From: Magnetococcales bacterium
GTDB lineage: Bacteria; Pseudomonadota; Magnetococcia; Magnetococcales; UBA8363
Assembly: GCA_002753515.1 (NCBI GenBank)
Contig: PEAK01000001.1
Coordinates: 1 to 64,000 of the forward strand
DNA: 64,000 nucleotides
Direction: 5' to 3'
Shown one piece after another: positions 53,862 to 64,000 of the stretch (its first letter is position 1; each line of letters starts with the position of its first letter). The notes beneath the pieces are model-generated. The model saw nothing but the letters and a program-made list of their open reading frames with translations. It did no database searches and was not told the origin of the DNA. The position numbers were made by a program, and so were the translations under genes.

Positions 53862-55223
53862 ATGGAAGACTATTGGACAAGAACTGTGGTTTCGGTCAAG
53901 GCTCAGGTTTCGCCAGAGGTGTATAATCTTTGGATCCGATCCTTACGGCCTGGAAAAAATCTGGCGGATGGCCGTATGGAGGTTTTGTGTCACAATGATT
54001 TTGCCGCAGACTATGTGGACAAACATTACCGTACCTTGCTGGAATCAGCCATGGCGGTTGAGAAAGGGACGCATCAACCCCTGTTTTTCCGTGCAGATCC
54101 CGGCGTCAAGAGTGGTATCGTCGGGCGGAGTTCCAACGAACCCGAAGTGTCCGAGGAACCGCCACCCTCTTTGCCCGAAGCGGAGGTCGTCCAATCACCG
54201 TCTGTTTCAGGGTTGATGGAGCGCTACACCTTCGATTTATTCGTCGTCGGGGCATGCAATCAATTTGCCCATGCCGCCGCATCCCGGGTCGCCGATGGGC
54301 CACCCGTGGTTTATAACCCCCTCTACATGCATGGTGGCACCGGTCTGGGAAAAACCCACCTGTTGCATGCGATTGGTCACAAGGTGTTGAAAGACAACCC
54401 ACAAGCCAAAGTTCGTTATATTTCATCGGAAAAATTTATGACATTATTCATTGATCACACCCGTATGGGGCGGGTCAATGATTTTAAAAGCCAATTCCGC
54501 AGTGTTGACCTGCTCTTGGTAGACGATATCCACTTCTTTGCCGGAAAAAAGGGGACGCAAGAGGAGTTTTTCCATACTTTCAATGCATTGTACGGAGATG
54601 GCAAACAGATCATCCTGACATCCGACAGCTTGCCACAGGATATGCCCTTGGATGAGCGTCTGCGTTCGCGCTTCGCCCAGGGTTTGGTCGTGGATATCCA
54701 TCCCCCCGACCTCGAAACGCGTGTTGCCATCTTAAAGAAAAAAGCACTTGCAGAAGATATTGATCTGGAAGACGATGTGGCCTTTTTCCTCGCGGATGCC
54801 ATCCAGACCAATGTCCGCGAACTGGAAGGGGCATTGATTCGGGTATTCGCCCTGGCCTCCATTGAAAAAGCTCCTATTACCATGGCCCTGGTCAAGGAGA
54901 GCCTGCGCAACATACTTAAAAATCCCGAACGGCGTGTCATTCCCATCGATGAAATCCAACGTACCGTGGCTACTTTCTATAAAATCGCACCCATGGATTT
55001 GCGCTCCAACAAACGCTCCCGGGAGTTCAGCTATCCGCGGCAAATAGCCATGTATTTATGCAAAAAATTAACAAACCATTCCTACCCTGAAATCGGTGAG
55101 CAATTTGGTGGCCGCGACCACACCACAGTTCTGTATGCCGTTGGTCGGGTTAACGAGAGACAATCCGAGGATTCCGTCCTTGCCAAGCAATTGCAATCCC
55201 TGACAGAAATGTTGAGCCACTGA
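53862..55223 (+). CDS. dnaA: Chromosomal replication initiator DnaA
   Basis: Binds DnaA boxes and melts the origin. The start is set at MEDYWTRTVVSVKAQVSPEV, which aligns with the usual N-terminus; longer in-frame starts at 53847 and 53784 exist, and 53847 has a better-placed GCGGGA. Domain III has Walker A GGTGLGKTHLLHAIGHKVLK (about 157) and Walker B LLLVDDIHFFAGK. Domain IV has the signature GGRDHTTVLYAVGRV. The gap 53706-53861 shows no cluster of TTATCCACA boxes, so the origin itself may lie elsewhere. It is first of dnaA-dnaN-recF-gyrB. Confidence 0.97.
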   Translation: MEDYWTRTVVSVKAQVSPEVYNLWIRSLRPGKNLADGRMEVLCHNDFAADYVDKHYRTLLESAMAVEKGTHQPLFFRADPGVKSGIVGRSSNEPEVSEEPPPSLPEAEVVQSPSVSGLMERYTFDLFVVGACNQFAHAAASRVADGPPVVYNPLYMHGGTGLGKTHLLHAIGHKVLKDNPQAKVRYISSEKFMTLFIDHTRMGRVNDFKSQFRSVDLLLVDDIHFFAGKKGTQEEFFHTFNALYGDGKQIILTSDSLPQDMPLDERLRSRFAQGLVVDIHPPDLETRVAILKKKALAEDIDLEDDVAFFLADAIQTNVRELEGALIRVFALASIEKAPITMALVKESLRNILKNPERRVIPIDEIQRTVATFYKIAPMDLRSNKRSREFSYPRQIAMYLCKKLTNHSYPEIGEQFGGRDHTTVLYAVGRVNERQSEDSVLAKQLQSLTEMLSH

Positions 55224-55250
55224 CGACATACCCAATCAAGGTCACTCTCC

Positions 55251-56372
55251 ATGGAATTTCATATTCAAAAAGATTTATTCTTAAAAGCCCTCTCCAGGAT
55301 ACAAACGGTGGTGGAACGTCGCAATACCATGACCATGTTGGGTACCGCGCTCCTGGAGGCACGAGATAACCGCGTTATTCTTTCCGCGACGGATCTGGAA
55401 GTTTCCTTGCGTACAACCTGCAACGCCGAGGTCATCAGCGAAGGCGCCATGGCCCTCAACGCCAAAACCTTGTACGAAATCTTTCGCGAACTGCCACCAA
55501 CCGATGTTTTGCTGCGCATGGAATCGGAATCCAGGTTGATATTGGTTGCCGGGCGGGCTCGTTTTGAACTGGCAGGCTTCCCCGTCTCTGAATTTCCCCA
55601 GATCCCCCAGGCGGAAGGGGAACGGTTCGGGTTTGAACACGCCATGTTGGCAGAAATGTTTGGCAAAACGCATTTTGCCATGTCCTCGGATGATACGCGC
55701 TACACCCTGAACGGGGTGCTGTTCCAATTATCCCCGGCCACCGAGGAGGGCGATTCCCCCAAGGTACGCATGGTGGCCACGGACACCCACCGCCTGGCCA
55801 TGGTGGAAAAAGTGCTCCAGCGCGAAATCCAGGAGCAGCGTGAGGTCATCATCCCCAAGAAAGCAGTCCTTGAGATGCGCAAGGTGCTGGAAGAAGACCA
55901 GGAATTCCTGGAAATCATCATGGGAACCTCGCATATACAATTCATCAAGCAGGAACTGACCCTGGTCTCCAAGCTGGTCCAGGGACGGTTTCCCGATTAT
56001 CGACGGGTCATCCCATCAAACAATACCATCCGGTTGACCATGGATCGCGGGGAGCTTGACAGCGTCGTCAAACGTATTTCAGTGTTGTCGCATGAAAAAT
56101 CACGGGGCATTCGCCTCAGTGTGAACGGCACCATGATGAAAATTTCTTCCAATAACCCGGAACAAGAGGCGGGTGAAGAGGAAATGACCGTGCAATTTGA
56201 CGGCACGGATCCTTTTACCGTTGGTTTCAATGCCCGTTATCTCCGGGAAATTTTAACCGCCATGGATGGCGCTGAGGTTCGTTTCGTGTTTCACACCGAC
56301 GAATCCCCAGCTCTGGTTTTCGATCCCAACCGTAACGATGCCTTGTTCGTGCTGATGCCGATGCGCGTCTGA
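55251..56372 (+). CDS. dnaN: DNA polymerase III beta sliding clamp
   Basis: Ring-shaped processivity clamp. The 373 residues are the expected three-domain size, beginning MEFHIQKDLFLKALSRIQTV and ending FVLMPMRV, the typical clamp C-terminus. Internal hallmarks are RYTLNGVLFQL and VATDTHRLAMVEK. It follows dnaA by 27 bp and precedes recF by a few bases. Confidence 0.97.
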   Translation: MEFHIQKDLFLKALSRIQTVVERRNTMTMLGTALLEARDNRVILSATDLEVSLRTTCNAEVISEGAMALNAKTLYEIFRELPPTDVLLRMESESRLILVAGRARFELAGFPVSEFPQIPQAEGERFGFEHAMLAEMFGKTHFAMSSDDTRYTLNGVLFQLSPATEEGDSPKVRMVATDTHRLAMVEKVLQREIQEQREVIIPKKAVLEMRKVLEEDQEFLEIIMGTSHIQFIKQELTLVSKLVQGRFPDYRRVIPSNNTIRLTMDRGELDSVVKRISVLSHEKSRGIRLSVNGTMMKISSNNPEQEAGEEEMTVQFDGTDPFTVGFNARYLREILTAMDGAEVRFVFHTDESPALVFDPNRNDALFVLMPMRV

Positions 56373-56388
56373 TGGCGTGGGGCTCAAG

Positions 56389-57507
56389 ATGGTCCTGAAT
56401 TGGCTTCGTCTGGGTCATTTTCGTAATATTGCCCAAGCCACCCTCCAGTTCCATCCCGAGCTTAACGTGGTGATCGGGGATAACGGCCAGGGCAAGAGCA
56501 ATCTGCTGGAGGCGGTGGGATTGTTGGCAACCGGTCGCTCTTTTCGCCGTGCCCCTCCCGAGGCCATGCGTCAAAATGGGTGTGATGGATTTCACCTCCA
56601 GGGGGAGATTCATTCGTACGGTTTGTTCCACCGCCTGGATTTTCAAGGGATGGGCAATCGCCAATCAGCCCAATTGAATGGCAAGTCGGTGGGTTTGGCT
56701 TCCACCATGGATCGGGTGTTGGCAGCCGTGCTGGTGACCCCCGATTCGCCCGACTTGATCCATGACGGGCCCGGGGAACGAAGGGATTTTTTGGATTGGG
56801 TCGTTTATTCCAGCCATCGACGGCATGCGGCAACGGTCCGTGATTATCAAGGCGCGTTGAAGGCACGTAACCGACTGTTGAAAGAAAAGTGCCTCAACCC
56901 TGGCGAAATGGACGCCTGGGAGGACCGTTTGGCCGTTCTGGGGGCGCGTATTGTCGTGAGTCGTCGGCAATGGTTGGCAAAAATCCGGGAGACATTGCCG
57001 CAACTCTTGGATGGACTGGGTTTGGATCAGCGATTGTTCCAAATAATCTACGCCAGTCAGCTCGACGGGGATGGCGCGGCTATGGAGGAAAACGAATTGG
57101 CGCAACATTATCGCACCGGGCTTGAAGGACACAGGAGTTACGATCATCGCACCCACAACACATCCATCGGCCCCCATCGCGATGATATTCGTTTCCTGCT
57201 TGCGGATCGACCGTTGGCACGTTTTGGCTCCAGGGGGCAGAAAAAACGTTTCGTGCTGGCGATCAAGCTGGCGGAACATAGATTGATGCAGGACGCCTTG
57301 AACGCCAGACCGTTGCTGTTATTGGATGATCCGGTGTCAGAATTGGATGATGACGGCGTGGCGCGCCTGCTTCGGTTGGTACACCTACAGGGGCAGCAAT
57401 TGCTGATCACGGCGGTCAAAGGGGATCTTTTTTCCCGGGCCCGGCATCCCCATCACATGTTTCATGTCCAGGCGGGACAATTTAAACCGTTGACGGAGTC
57501 TCCATAA
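56389..57507 (+). CDS. recF: Recombination mediator RecF
   Basis: SMC-like ATPase that loads RecA on gapped DNA with RecO and RecR. The start ATG gives MVLNWLRLGHFRNIAQATL, the family N-terminus; a GTG four codons upstream is possible. Walker A is GDNGQGKSNLLEAV; the signature SRGQKKRF (here GSRGQKKRFVLAIKLAEH) and Walker B LLLLDDPVSELD follow. About 372 residues, normal. Confidence 0.96.
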   Translation: MVLNWLRLGHFRNIAQATLQFHPELNVVIGDNGQGKSNLLEAVGLLATGRSFRRAPPEAMRQNGCDGFHLQGEIHSYGLFHRLDFQGMGNRQSAQLNGKSVGLASTMDRVLAAVLVTPDSPDLIHDGPGERRDFLDWVVYSSHRRHAATVRDYQGALKARNRLLKEKCLNPGEMDAWEDRLAVLGARIVVSRRQWLAKIRETLPQLLDGLGLDQRLFQIIYASQLDGDGAAMEENELAQHYRTGLEGHRSYDHRTHNTSIGPHRDDIRFLLADRPLARFGSRGQKKRFVLAIKLAEHRLMQDALNARPLLLLDDPVSELDDDGVARLLRLVHLQGQQLLITAVKGDLFSRARHPHHMFHVQAGQFKPLTESP

Positions 57508-59955
<2,448 letters not shown>

Positions 59956-60024
59956 GGTTCGAACTTTTGAAGGCGATACGGCCAAAATACGCACTGATTT
60001 CTCAGGAAAGTCTCGGATAGAATT

Positions 60025-60098
60025 TGGAGCGGGTGAAGGGAATCGAACCCTCGTCTTAAGCTTGGGAAGCTTAGGCCCTACCATTGGACGACACCCGC
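60025..60098 (-). tRNA. tRNA-Gly (anticodon CCC)
   Basis: On the minus strand the cloverleaf is clear: acceptor GCGGGTG paired with CACCCGC, D-arm GTCCAATGGTAGGGC, anticodon arm TAAGC-TTCCCAA-GCTTA with CCC at the centre, T-arm GAGGGTTCGATTCCCTT, discriminator T and an encoded CCA. It lies 70 bp past gyrB in the opposite direction. Confidence 0.95.
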
Positions 60099-60349
60099 TT
60101 CAGGTGCTGCTCGAAGTTTCCTTATTATGGTGTGCATACTGCGTCCAGGTCAACCCACATCGTTTTTTGTTCGGATCGCCATTGATTCCGGAGGCTCCAT
60201 TTCTCTTTGATAGATGGAAAATTTGCAAAGCACGGTGCCGAATAACATTCGATAACGATCAAAAAAAAAGTTTCGCCATACCCTGGTATAGGATAAAAAA
60301 AGGGGCTGAAGATTTTGCTTCCTTACTTAAACCCTATTTGGCGAATGTC

Positions 60350-60610
60350 ATGGACGAAACGATTCCCGCAACAAAAAAGCCATCATTCATCGACCGAATT
60401 TCCTGGGTCGCCCTGGTCCCTTTGGCTTTATTCATGGCCATTGCCCCCATTCATCCAGAACCCCATCTGTGGGAAAAATTAAAGATGCTGGGTGCCGGTA
60501 GCCTGACGCGACCGCTGGATATTTTTGATCTGTTCATGCATGCCACCCCGCTGGTATTGGTTGTTGTCAAAGGGTGGCGTCAGTGGCAGGCGCGCGGGGG
60601 GGTATCGTGA
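60350..60610 (+). CDS. Small conserved membrane protein (86 aa)
   Basis: Two predicted helices (ISWVALVPLALFMAIAPIHP and, near the end, TPLVLVVVKGW) flank a conserved middle: PHLWEKLKMLGAGSLTRP, then DIFDLFMHATP. This pattern recurs in short proteins of Thiobacillus-like and other proteobacteria that are often mislabelled as RND transporters; that memory is not a database hit. The frame extends upstream through the tRNA, so the start is set at the ATG of MDETIPATKK. The stop overlaps the start of the shikimate kinase by four bases (GTGA), implying coupling. Function unknown. Confidence 0.72.
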   Translation: MDETIPATKKPSFIDRISWVALVPLALFMAIAPIHPEPHLWEKLKMLGAGSLTRPLDIFDLFMHATPLVLVVVKGWRQWQARGGVS

Positions 60611-61155
60611 ATCTGATTTTGATTGGCATGCGGGGCGCGGGCAAGTCCAATATTTCCCGTAGGCTTTCCGTTTTGACCAAGCGCCCGGTGATGTCCACCG
60701 ACAGCTTGATATCCTACGAAAGCCAAGGTTTGCCGATTGCCGCCATCCTCGCAAAAATGGGTGGTGATTGGCGGGCTTTCAGGGATTTGGAGGCGCAAAT
60801 CGTCGACAAGGTGGCCGCCATGGACGAGATCATCATCGACACGGGTGGTGGGGTGATTTGCGATTTGGATGCAGAGGGGCGCGAGATCTACAGCTACCGC
60901 AAGATGGATGCCTTGAAAAAAAACGGTCGCGTCATCTGGCTTGAAGGGGATATCGTCCGTTTGGCCGCCAAAGCGGCAGCGGATACCCGACGCCCGGCGT
61001 TGAGTAACACCGAAAGCGAAGAATCCATCATGCGTCGGCGTCTGCCCTTTTATCGGCAGGCCGCCGACCGGGTCGTGAATATCGAAGGATTCCGTCGTGA
61101 TATTTTAGCCTTGCACATCCGTCAATTGGCCGATTTTTGGCCTGTCAACAGGTGA
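60607..61155 (+). CDS. aroK: Shikimate kinase
   Basis: Phosphorylates shikimate at the 3-hydroxyl, the fifth step of aromatic amino-acid synthesis. The start is the GTG overlapping the preceding stop. Walker A is GMRGAGKSNISRRL (near residue 7), then the DxD-like STDSLISYESQG and IIDTGGGVICD for shikimate binding. The lid Arg region is in DTRRPALS. At 182 residues it is normal, though more divergent than most AroK proteins (for example IDTGGGVI rather than ATGGG). aroB often follows aroK; it does not here. Confidence 0.85.
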   Translation: MNLILIGMRGAGKSNISRRLSVLTKRPVMSTDSLISYESQGLPIAAILAKMGGDWRAFRDLEAQIVDKVAAMDEIIIDTGGGVICDLDAEGREIYSYRKMDALKKNGRVIWLEGDIVRLAAKAAADTRRPALSNTESEESIMRRRLPFYRQAADRVVNIEGFRRDILALHIRQLADFWPVNR

Positions 61156-61220
61156 GCCGGTCGTTCTGGTTGCCACCCCATTGGATGCATTGTGGCGAGA
61201 AAATATCGTAATTGTTTTTA

Positions 61221-62498
61221 TTATTGGAAAATTTCTGGTTTCGGCATGAATTGTGCCGGATCGACTTTCCATTTGTCGTTTGGTTCGGTGCGCACGATGC
61301 GAAAGCCTTTGGTGGCGTTGCCGCTATAGTCCATCAGGTTGATTTCTTTAGGCTTTAATTTTTTGCCGGCCTTGGCGTCTATGATCACCTTGATGACGGG
61401 ATGCAGCAGGCTTTCCGCATTGGAACGAATGACAATCCCCACCAGGTCATTTTCCAAGCGAACCAATGTTCCGATGGGGTAGATGCCAACGCATTGGACA
61501 AATCGTTGATACAATTGTGGATTGAAATGATTTTTTGACCAATCCAGCATACGTTTGAGGGCAACATGGGGGGGGTTGCCCTTGTGATACACTCGATCCG
61601 AAGTAATGGCATCGTAAACGTCTACAATCGCGGCCATTTGGCCAAATTCATCGATGGCATCGCCTTTGAGCCCATGGGGGTAACCCATACCATCGAAGCG
61701 TTCGTGGTGTTGCCCAGCGACAAAGATGCTGATTTCCGAGATGCCTTGTGTTTGCTCAAGGATTTCACGACTGAAGGTGACGTGTTGTTTCATGAGGAGA
61801 AATTCTTCATCAGTCAGTTTTCCAGCCTTGTTGAGGACGTTTTCCGGGGTTCTCATTTTGCCAATGTCGTGAAGCATGCCACCGACACCCACTTTGATGA
61901 TGGTTTCTTCGGGCATTTCCATGGCGCGGCAGAAAGACATGAGGAACACGCCCACATTGACCGAATGCATGAAGGTATATTCATCACGTTTTTTGATCAG
62001 GCTTAAGCTTAAAATGGCATCGGGATTGCGGAACATCGACTCTGCCATGCCGAGGACGGCATCTTGAACCGGTTCCAAGGTGACTTGTTTGCCGAGGCGG
62101 GCATCGGCCAGTACATCCCCGACAATCCTGCGGGCGTGTGATTTCACTTCGGCAGCCCCTGAGAGTTCTTCCTCAAAGGGTATGGGCGATGCCCCTTTAA
62201 GAGCCAACTCTTCATCGTCCCCAAGCTCTTGGAGTTGTTCCGCAAGGGCTTGTTCGACATCCTTGAGAGGCGTGCCCTCAGCCTCTTCCCCTTTGGCAAC
62301 GTCAATATAGATTTCTTTGATTCCACTGGATAAAATCGCTTGAATTTCCGCTTCGGTAGTGACGCGTTGCGGCCCTTGAAAGGCTCTTGGATTGTTATCA
62401 TGCGAGCCTGGATCCTGCCAATCCTGATTAAAATCAGTAATATACATGCCAGGTTTCAGGTCAGTGGCCTTAATTTTCTTAATTGTTTCCTGAGCCAT
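61221..62498 (-). CDS. HD-GYP c-di-GMP phosphodiesterase with DUF3391 domain
   Basis: Predicted enzyme that degrades c-di-GMP. The start is the ATG of MAQETIKKIKATDLKPGMYI, with AGGATG eight bases upstream. Residues 1-130 form DUF3391, often found before HD-GYP. The catalytic domain has VGGMLHDIGKMRTP and GQHHERFDGMGYP, the full canonical signature. The C-terminal part matches the paralogue at 47486 (GIYPIGTLVRLENDLVGIV). It converges on aroK with 65 bp between. Confidence 0.93.
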   Translation of the reverse strand: MAQETIKKIKATDLKPGMYITDFNQDWQDPGSHDNNPRAFQGPQRVTTEAEIQAILSSGIKEIYIDVAKGEEAEGTPLKDVEQALAEQLQELGDDEELALKGASPIPFEEELSGAAEVKSHARRIVGDVLADARLGKQVTLEPVQDAVLGMAESMFRNPDAILSLSLIKKRDEYTFMHSVNVGVFLMSFCRAMEMPEETIIKVGVGGMLHDIGKMRTPENVLNKAGKLTDEEFLLMKQHVTFSREILEQTQGISEISIFVAGQHHERFDGMGYPHGLKGDAIDEFGQMAAIVDVYDAITSDRVYHKGNPPHVALKRMLDWSKNHFNPQLYQRFVQCVGIYPIGTLVRLENDLVGIVIRSNAESLLHPVIKVIIDAKAGKKLKPKEINLMDYSGNATKGFRIVRTEPNDKWKVDPAQFMPKPEIFQ

Positions 62499-62895
62499 TG
62501 CAGACATCCTCATGCCTCCGACTTTTGGTCATGTGCAACCTTTGAAAAATCAGTCCCCTGATGTTTACACCTGTTCATGTTACCATGGTTGCGATGGGGT
62601 TGGAATAGCCATATTCGGTAAATACTCTGCCAGGATTGCAATGGCTCTCGGGGTACGTTCCTTGGCAATCGGGTACGGGAGTTGTCCTGTTTCGTTACCA
62701 GGGGTGACATGGCAAGAATTATTTGTCACGCTAGGTTATTTTCTTTGTGCAAAGGCACTTAATTGTATGTGATGAGCAGATTTTAATTGACTTTCAAGTA
62801 ATAATTCGTTGTGATGGTATCGGTGTCAGCTCCCGGAAGAGCTGTGAAAAGTACGCTTTTGTTCCATGCCGTCTACTGCAAACTTGTTGATATCC
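62499..62895. other. Intergenic region between divergent genes, nothing identified
   Basis: About 400 bp between the HD-GYP gene (minus) and the TPR gene (plus). I find no supported small gene, tRNA or strong hairpin. It must carry both promoters. Confidence 0.5.
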
Positions 62896-64000
62896 ATGAT
62901 AACATCCTCTAAAAATATCACTTTTCATTTTTTGGCTTTGGTGTTGGCGACCATGCTGGTGCTTGGTGCCGACCAAAACCGGGCTTTTGCAGCGCCTGAT
63001 CCCGGGGCGAACGTGCCAAAGGGAACTGAAGATGTCCGCAAAGATGCCGAAGCGGGCAATGCCCAGGATAAAAAGGGGGAGGCACCAGCTCAACCTGCGC
63101 AACCAGCTTCCGCCAACTCGCCGGTGGCACAACTCTCAGCCAAATTGAACGAGGCCATTGACCTGCAAAATCAGGGTCTTTACGAAAAGGCGCATCCCCT
63201 CATCAAAGGGTTGTGCGCTGATTTTTTGAAAGAGGCCGGTGAAAAAAATCCAGAAACCGGATGGTGTTTCAATCGTCTGGCAGTCTTGGAAGGGGCCATG
63301 GGCCAGTACGATGATGCCGAATCCTCCTTTAAACAAGCCTTGGGATTGCAAAAAGGGGCCCTGCCGGAAAATCATGCTGACATTTTGTCCACCTTGGTTG
63401 ATCAGGGGGAACTGCTTCGGCTGCGCGGGCGCCTCAAGGAGGCTCAGGCCCAATTGGAAGATGTGTTGGACAAGTGTAAAGCCGATGACCTGGCCGAAGT
63501 GCGGATGAATGCGAAGTCCAATTTGGCCAAAGTCCACGAAGATTTGGGTCATTTTGAGGATGCGGTTAAGTTAACTCGTGAGATATTGGACCATGAGATC
63601 AAGACGCTGGGCAGCGACCACCCGAATCCTTTGACCACTCTGAACAATTTGGCGGGACTTAATCGGCGTCAGGGGAATTTTGCCGAAGCGGAAAAAAATT
63701 ATCGTCAGGCTTTGACAGGTTTCCAGAAGGCCTTGGGCTCCGAACACCCGGCTACCATTGCCCTGATGAACAATCTGGCGATGACCATGGAGGATGAAGG
63801 ACTCTATGATCAGGCCGAACCTTTGTTTCGCCAGTCGTGGCAGCTGGCGGAGAAGGTGTTGGGCAAAGATCATCCCACAACTTTGACCAACAGGAACAAC
63901 CTGGCCATGCTTTATGAAAGTCAGGGGCTTTTTGACAAGGCAGAGGCGCAATACAACAGCACCATCCCCCTCGCCGAAGCCAAGTTGGGTCCGACCCATC
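62896..64000 (+). CDS. Secreted TPR (kinesin-light-chain-like) protein, truncated by the window edge
   Basis: An uninterrupted frame from an ATG to the right edge, at least 368 residues. A signal peptide (FHFLALVLATMLVLGA) ends at AFA-AP near residue 33, so the product is periplasmic. A charged, Pro/Ala-rich linker (to about 75) is followed by tandem TPR units of the 42-residue kinesin-light-chain type, for example LNNLAGLNRRQGNFAEAEKN, and repeated LGxxHPxT turns. Such proteins mediate protein-protein contacts; the partner is unknown. No ribosome site is obvious before the ATG, and a TTG three codons upstream is possible. Confidence 0.85.
   Translation, partial: MITSSKNITFHFLALVLATMLVLGADQNRAFAAPDPGANVPKGTEDVRKDAEAGNAQDKKGEAPAQPAQPASANSPVAQLSAKLNEAIDLQNQGLYEKAHPLIKGLCADFLKEAGEKNPETGWCFNRLAVLEGAMGQYDDAESSFKQALGLQKGALPENHADILSTLVDQGELLRLRGRLKEAQAQLEDVLDKCKADDLAEVRMNAKSNLAKVHEDLGHFEDAVKLTREILDHEIKTLGSDHPNPLTTLNNLAGLNRRQGNFAEAEKNYRQALTGFQKALGSEHPATIALMNNLAMTMEDEGLYDQAEPLFRQSWQLAEKVLGKDHPTTLTNRNNLAMLYESQGLFDKAEAQYNSTIPLAEAKLGPTH

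Overview
The window reads as chromosomal DNA of a free-living, Gram-negative proteobacterium. It has lipoprotein signals, SPOR domains, FlgO- and PilC-type proteins, a split class II ribonucleotide reductase (NrdJa/NrdJb), and several c-di-GMP and PAS/GAF signalling proteins. The gene mix would suit a Magnetococcales-like or other deep alpha-/eta-proteobacterial lineage, but that placement is inference; no marker in the window fixes it. Base composition is moderate throughout.

Layout. 0-5 kb: a possible transposase tail, a 153-bp inverted-repeat element, a DUF294/CBS/cNMP-binding protein (minus strand), then hemA-prfA. 5-8.5 kb is accessory DNA: small unknown genes, a UPF0175/DUF3368 toxin-antitoxin pair, a remnant of a type I restriction hsdR gene, and a frameshifted gene of unknown family with nuclease-like features. 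8.5-26 kb: a PPP-family phosphatase overlapping a lipoprotein with three SPOR domains, then a 14.6-kb gene for a 4871-residue DUF4347 surface protein built from nested repeats. A lytic-transglycosylase-like lipoprotein converges on its 3' end. 27-31.6 kb: a 1441-residue lipoprotein with a poly-G leader and a Ser-Ala minisatellite, closed by a strong bidirectional terminator.

31.7-34.3 kb: rpmH-rnpA-yidD-yidC on the minus strand. 34.5-37.5 kb: pilC and a glycosyltransferase lying between two oppositely oriented copies of a 150-bp repeat element. 37.5-40.3 kb: nrdJa-nrdJb (minus). 40.7-48.5 kb is a signalling block: FlgO-like lipoprotein, Cache/PAS/SpoIIE phosphatase, bacteriohemerythrin, REC-GGDEF diguanylate cyclase, GAF histidine kinase, and an HD-GYP protein with altered signature residues. 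48.6-62.5 kb holds housekeeping genes: an HGSNAT-like membrane protein, priA, def-fmt, dnaA-dnaN-recF-gyrB, a tRNA-Gly, a small membrane protein, a shikimate kinase, and a second, canonical HD-GYP protein. The window ends inside a secreted TPR protein.

How the parts relate. The two halves usually found around a bacterial replication origin (rpmH-yidC and dnaA-gyrB) are both present but lie about 20 kb apart, with signalling, pilus and RNR genes between them. The sensory genes form a plausible oxygen/redox to c-di-GMP network. The most unusual pieces are the giant repeat protein, the 150-bp element whose terminus supplies the stop codons of three different genes, the poly-G leader, and the decayed defence-like segment near 7-8.5 kb.
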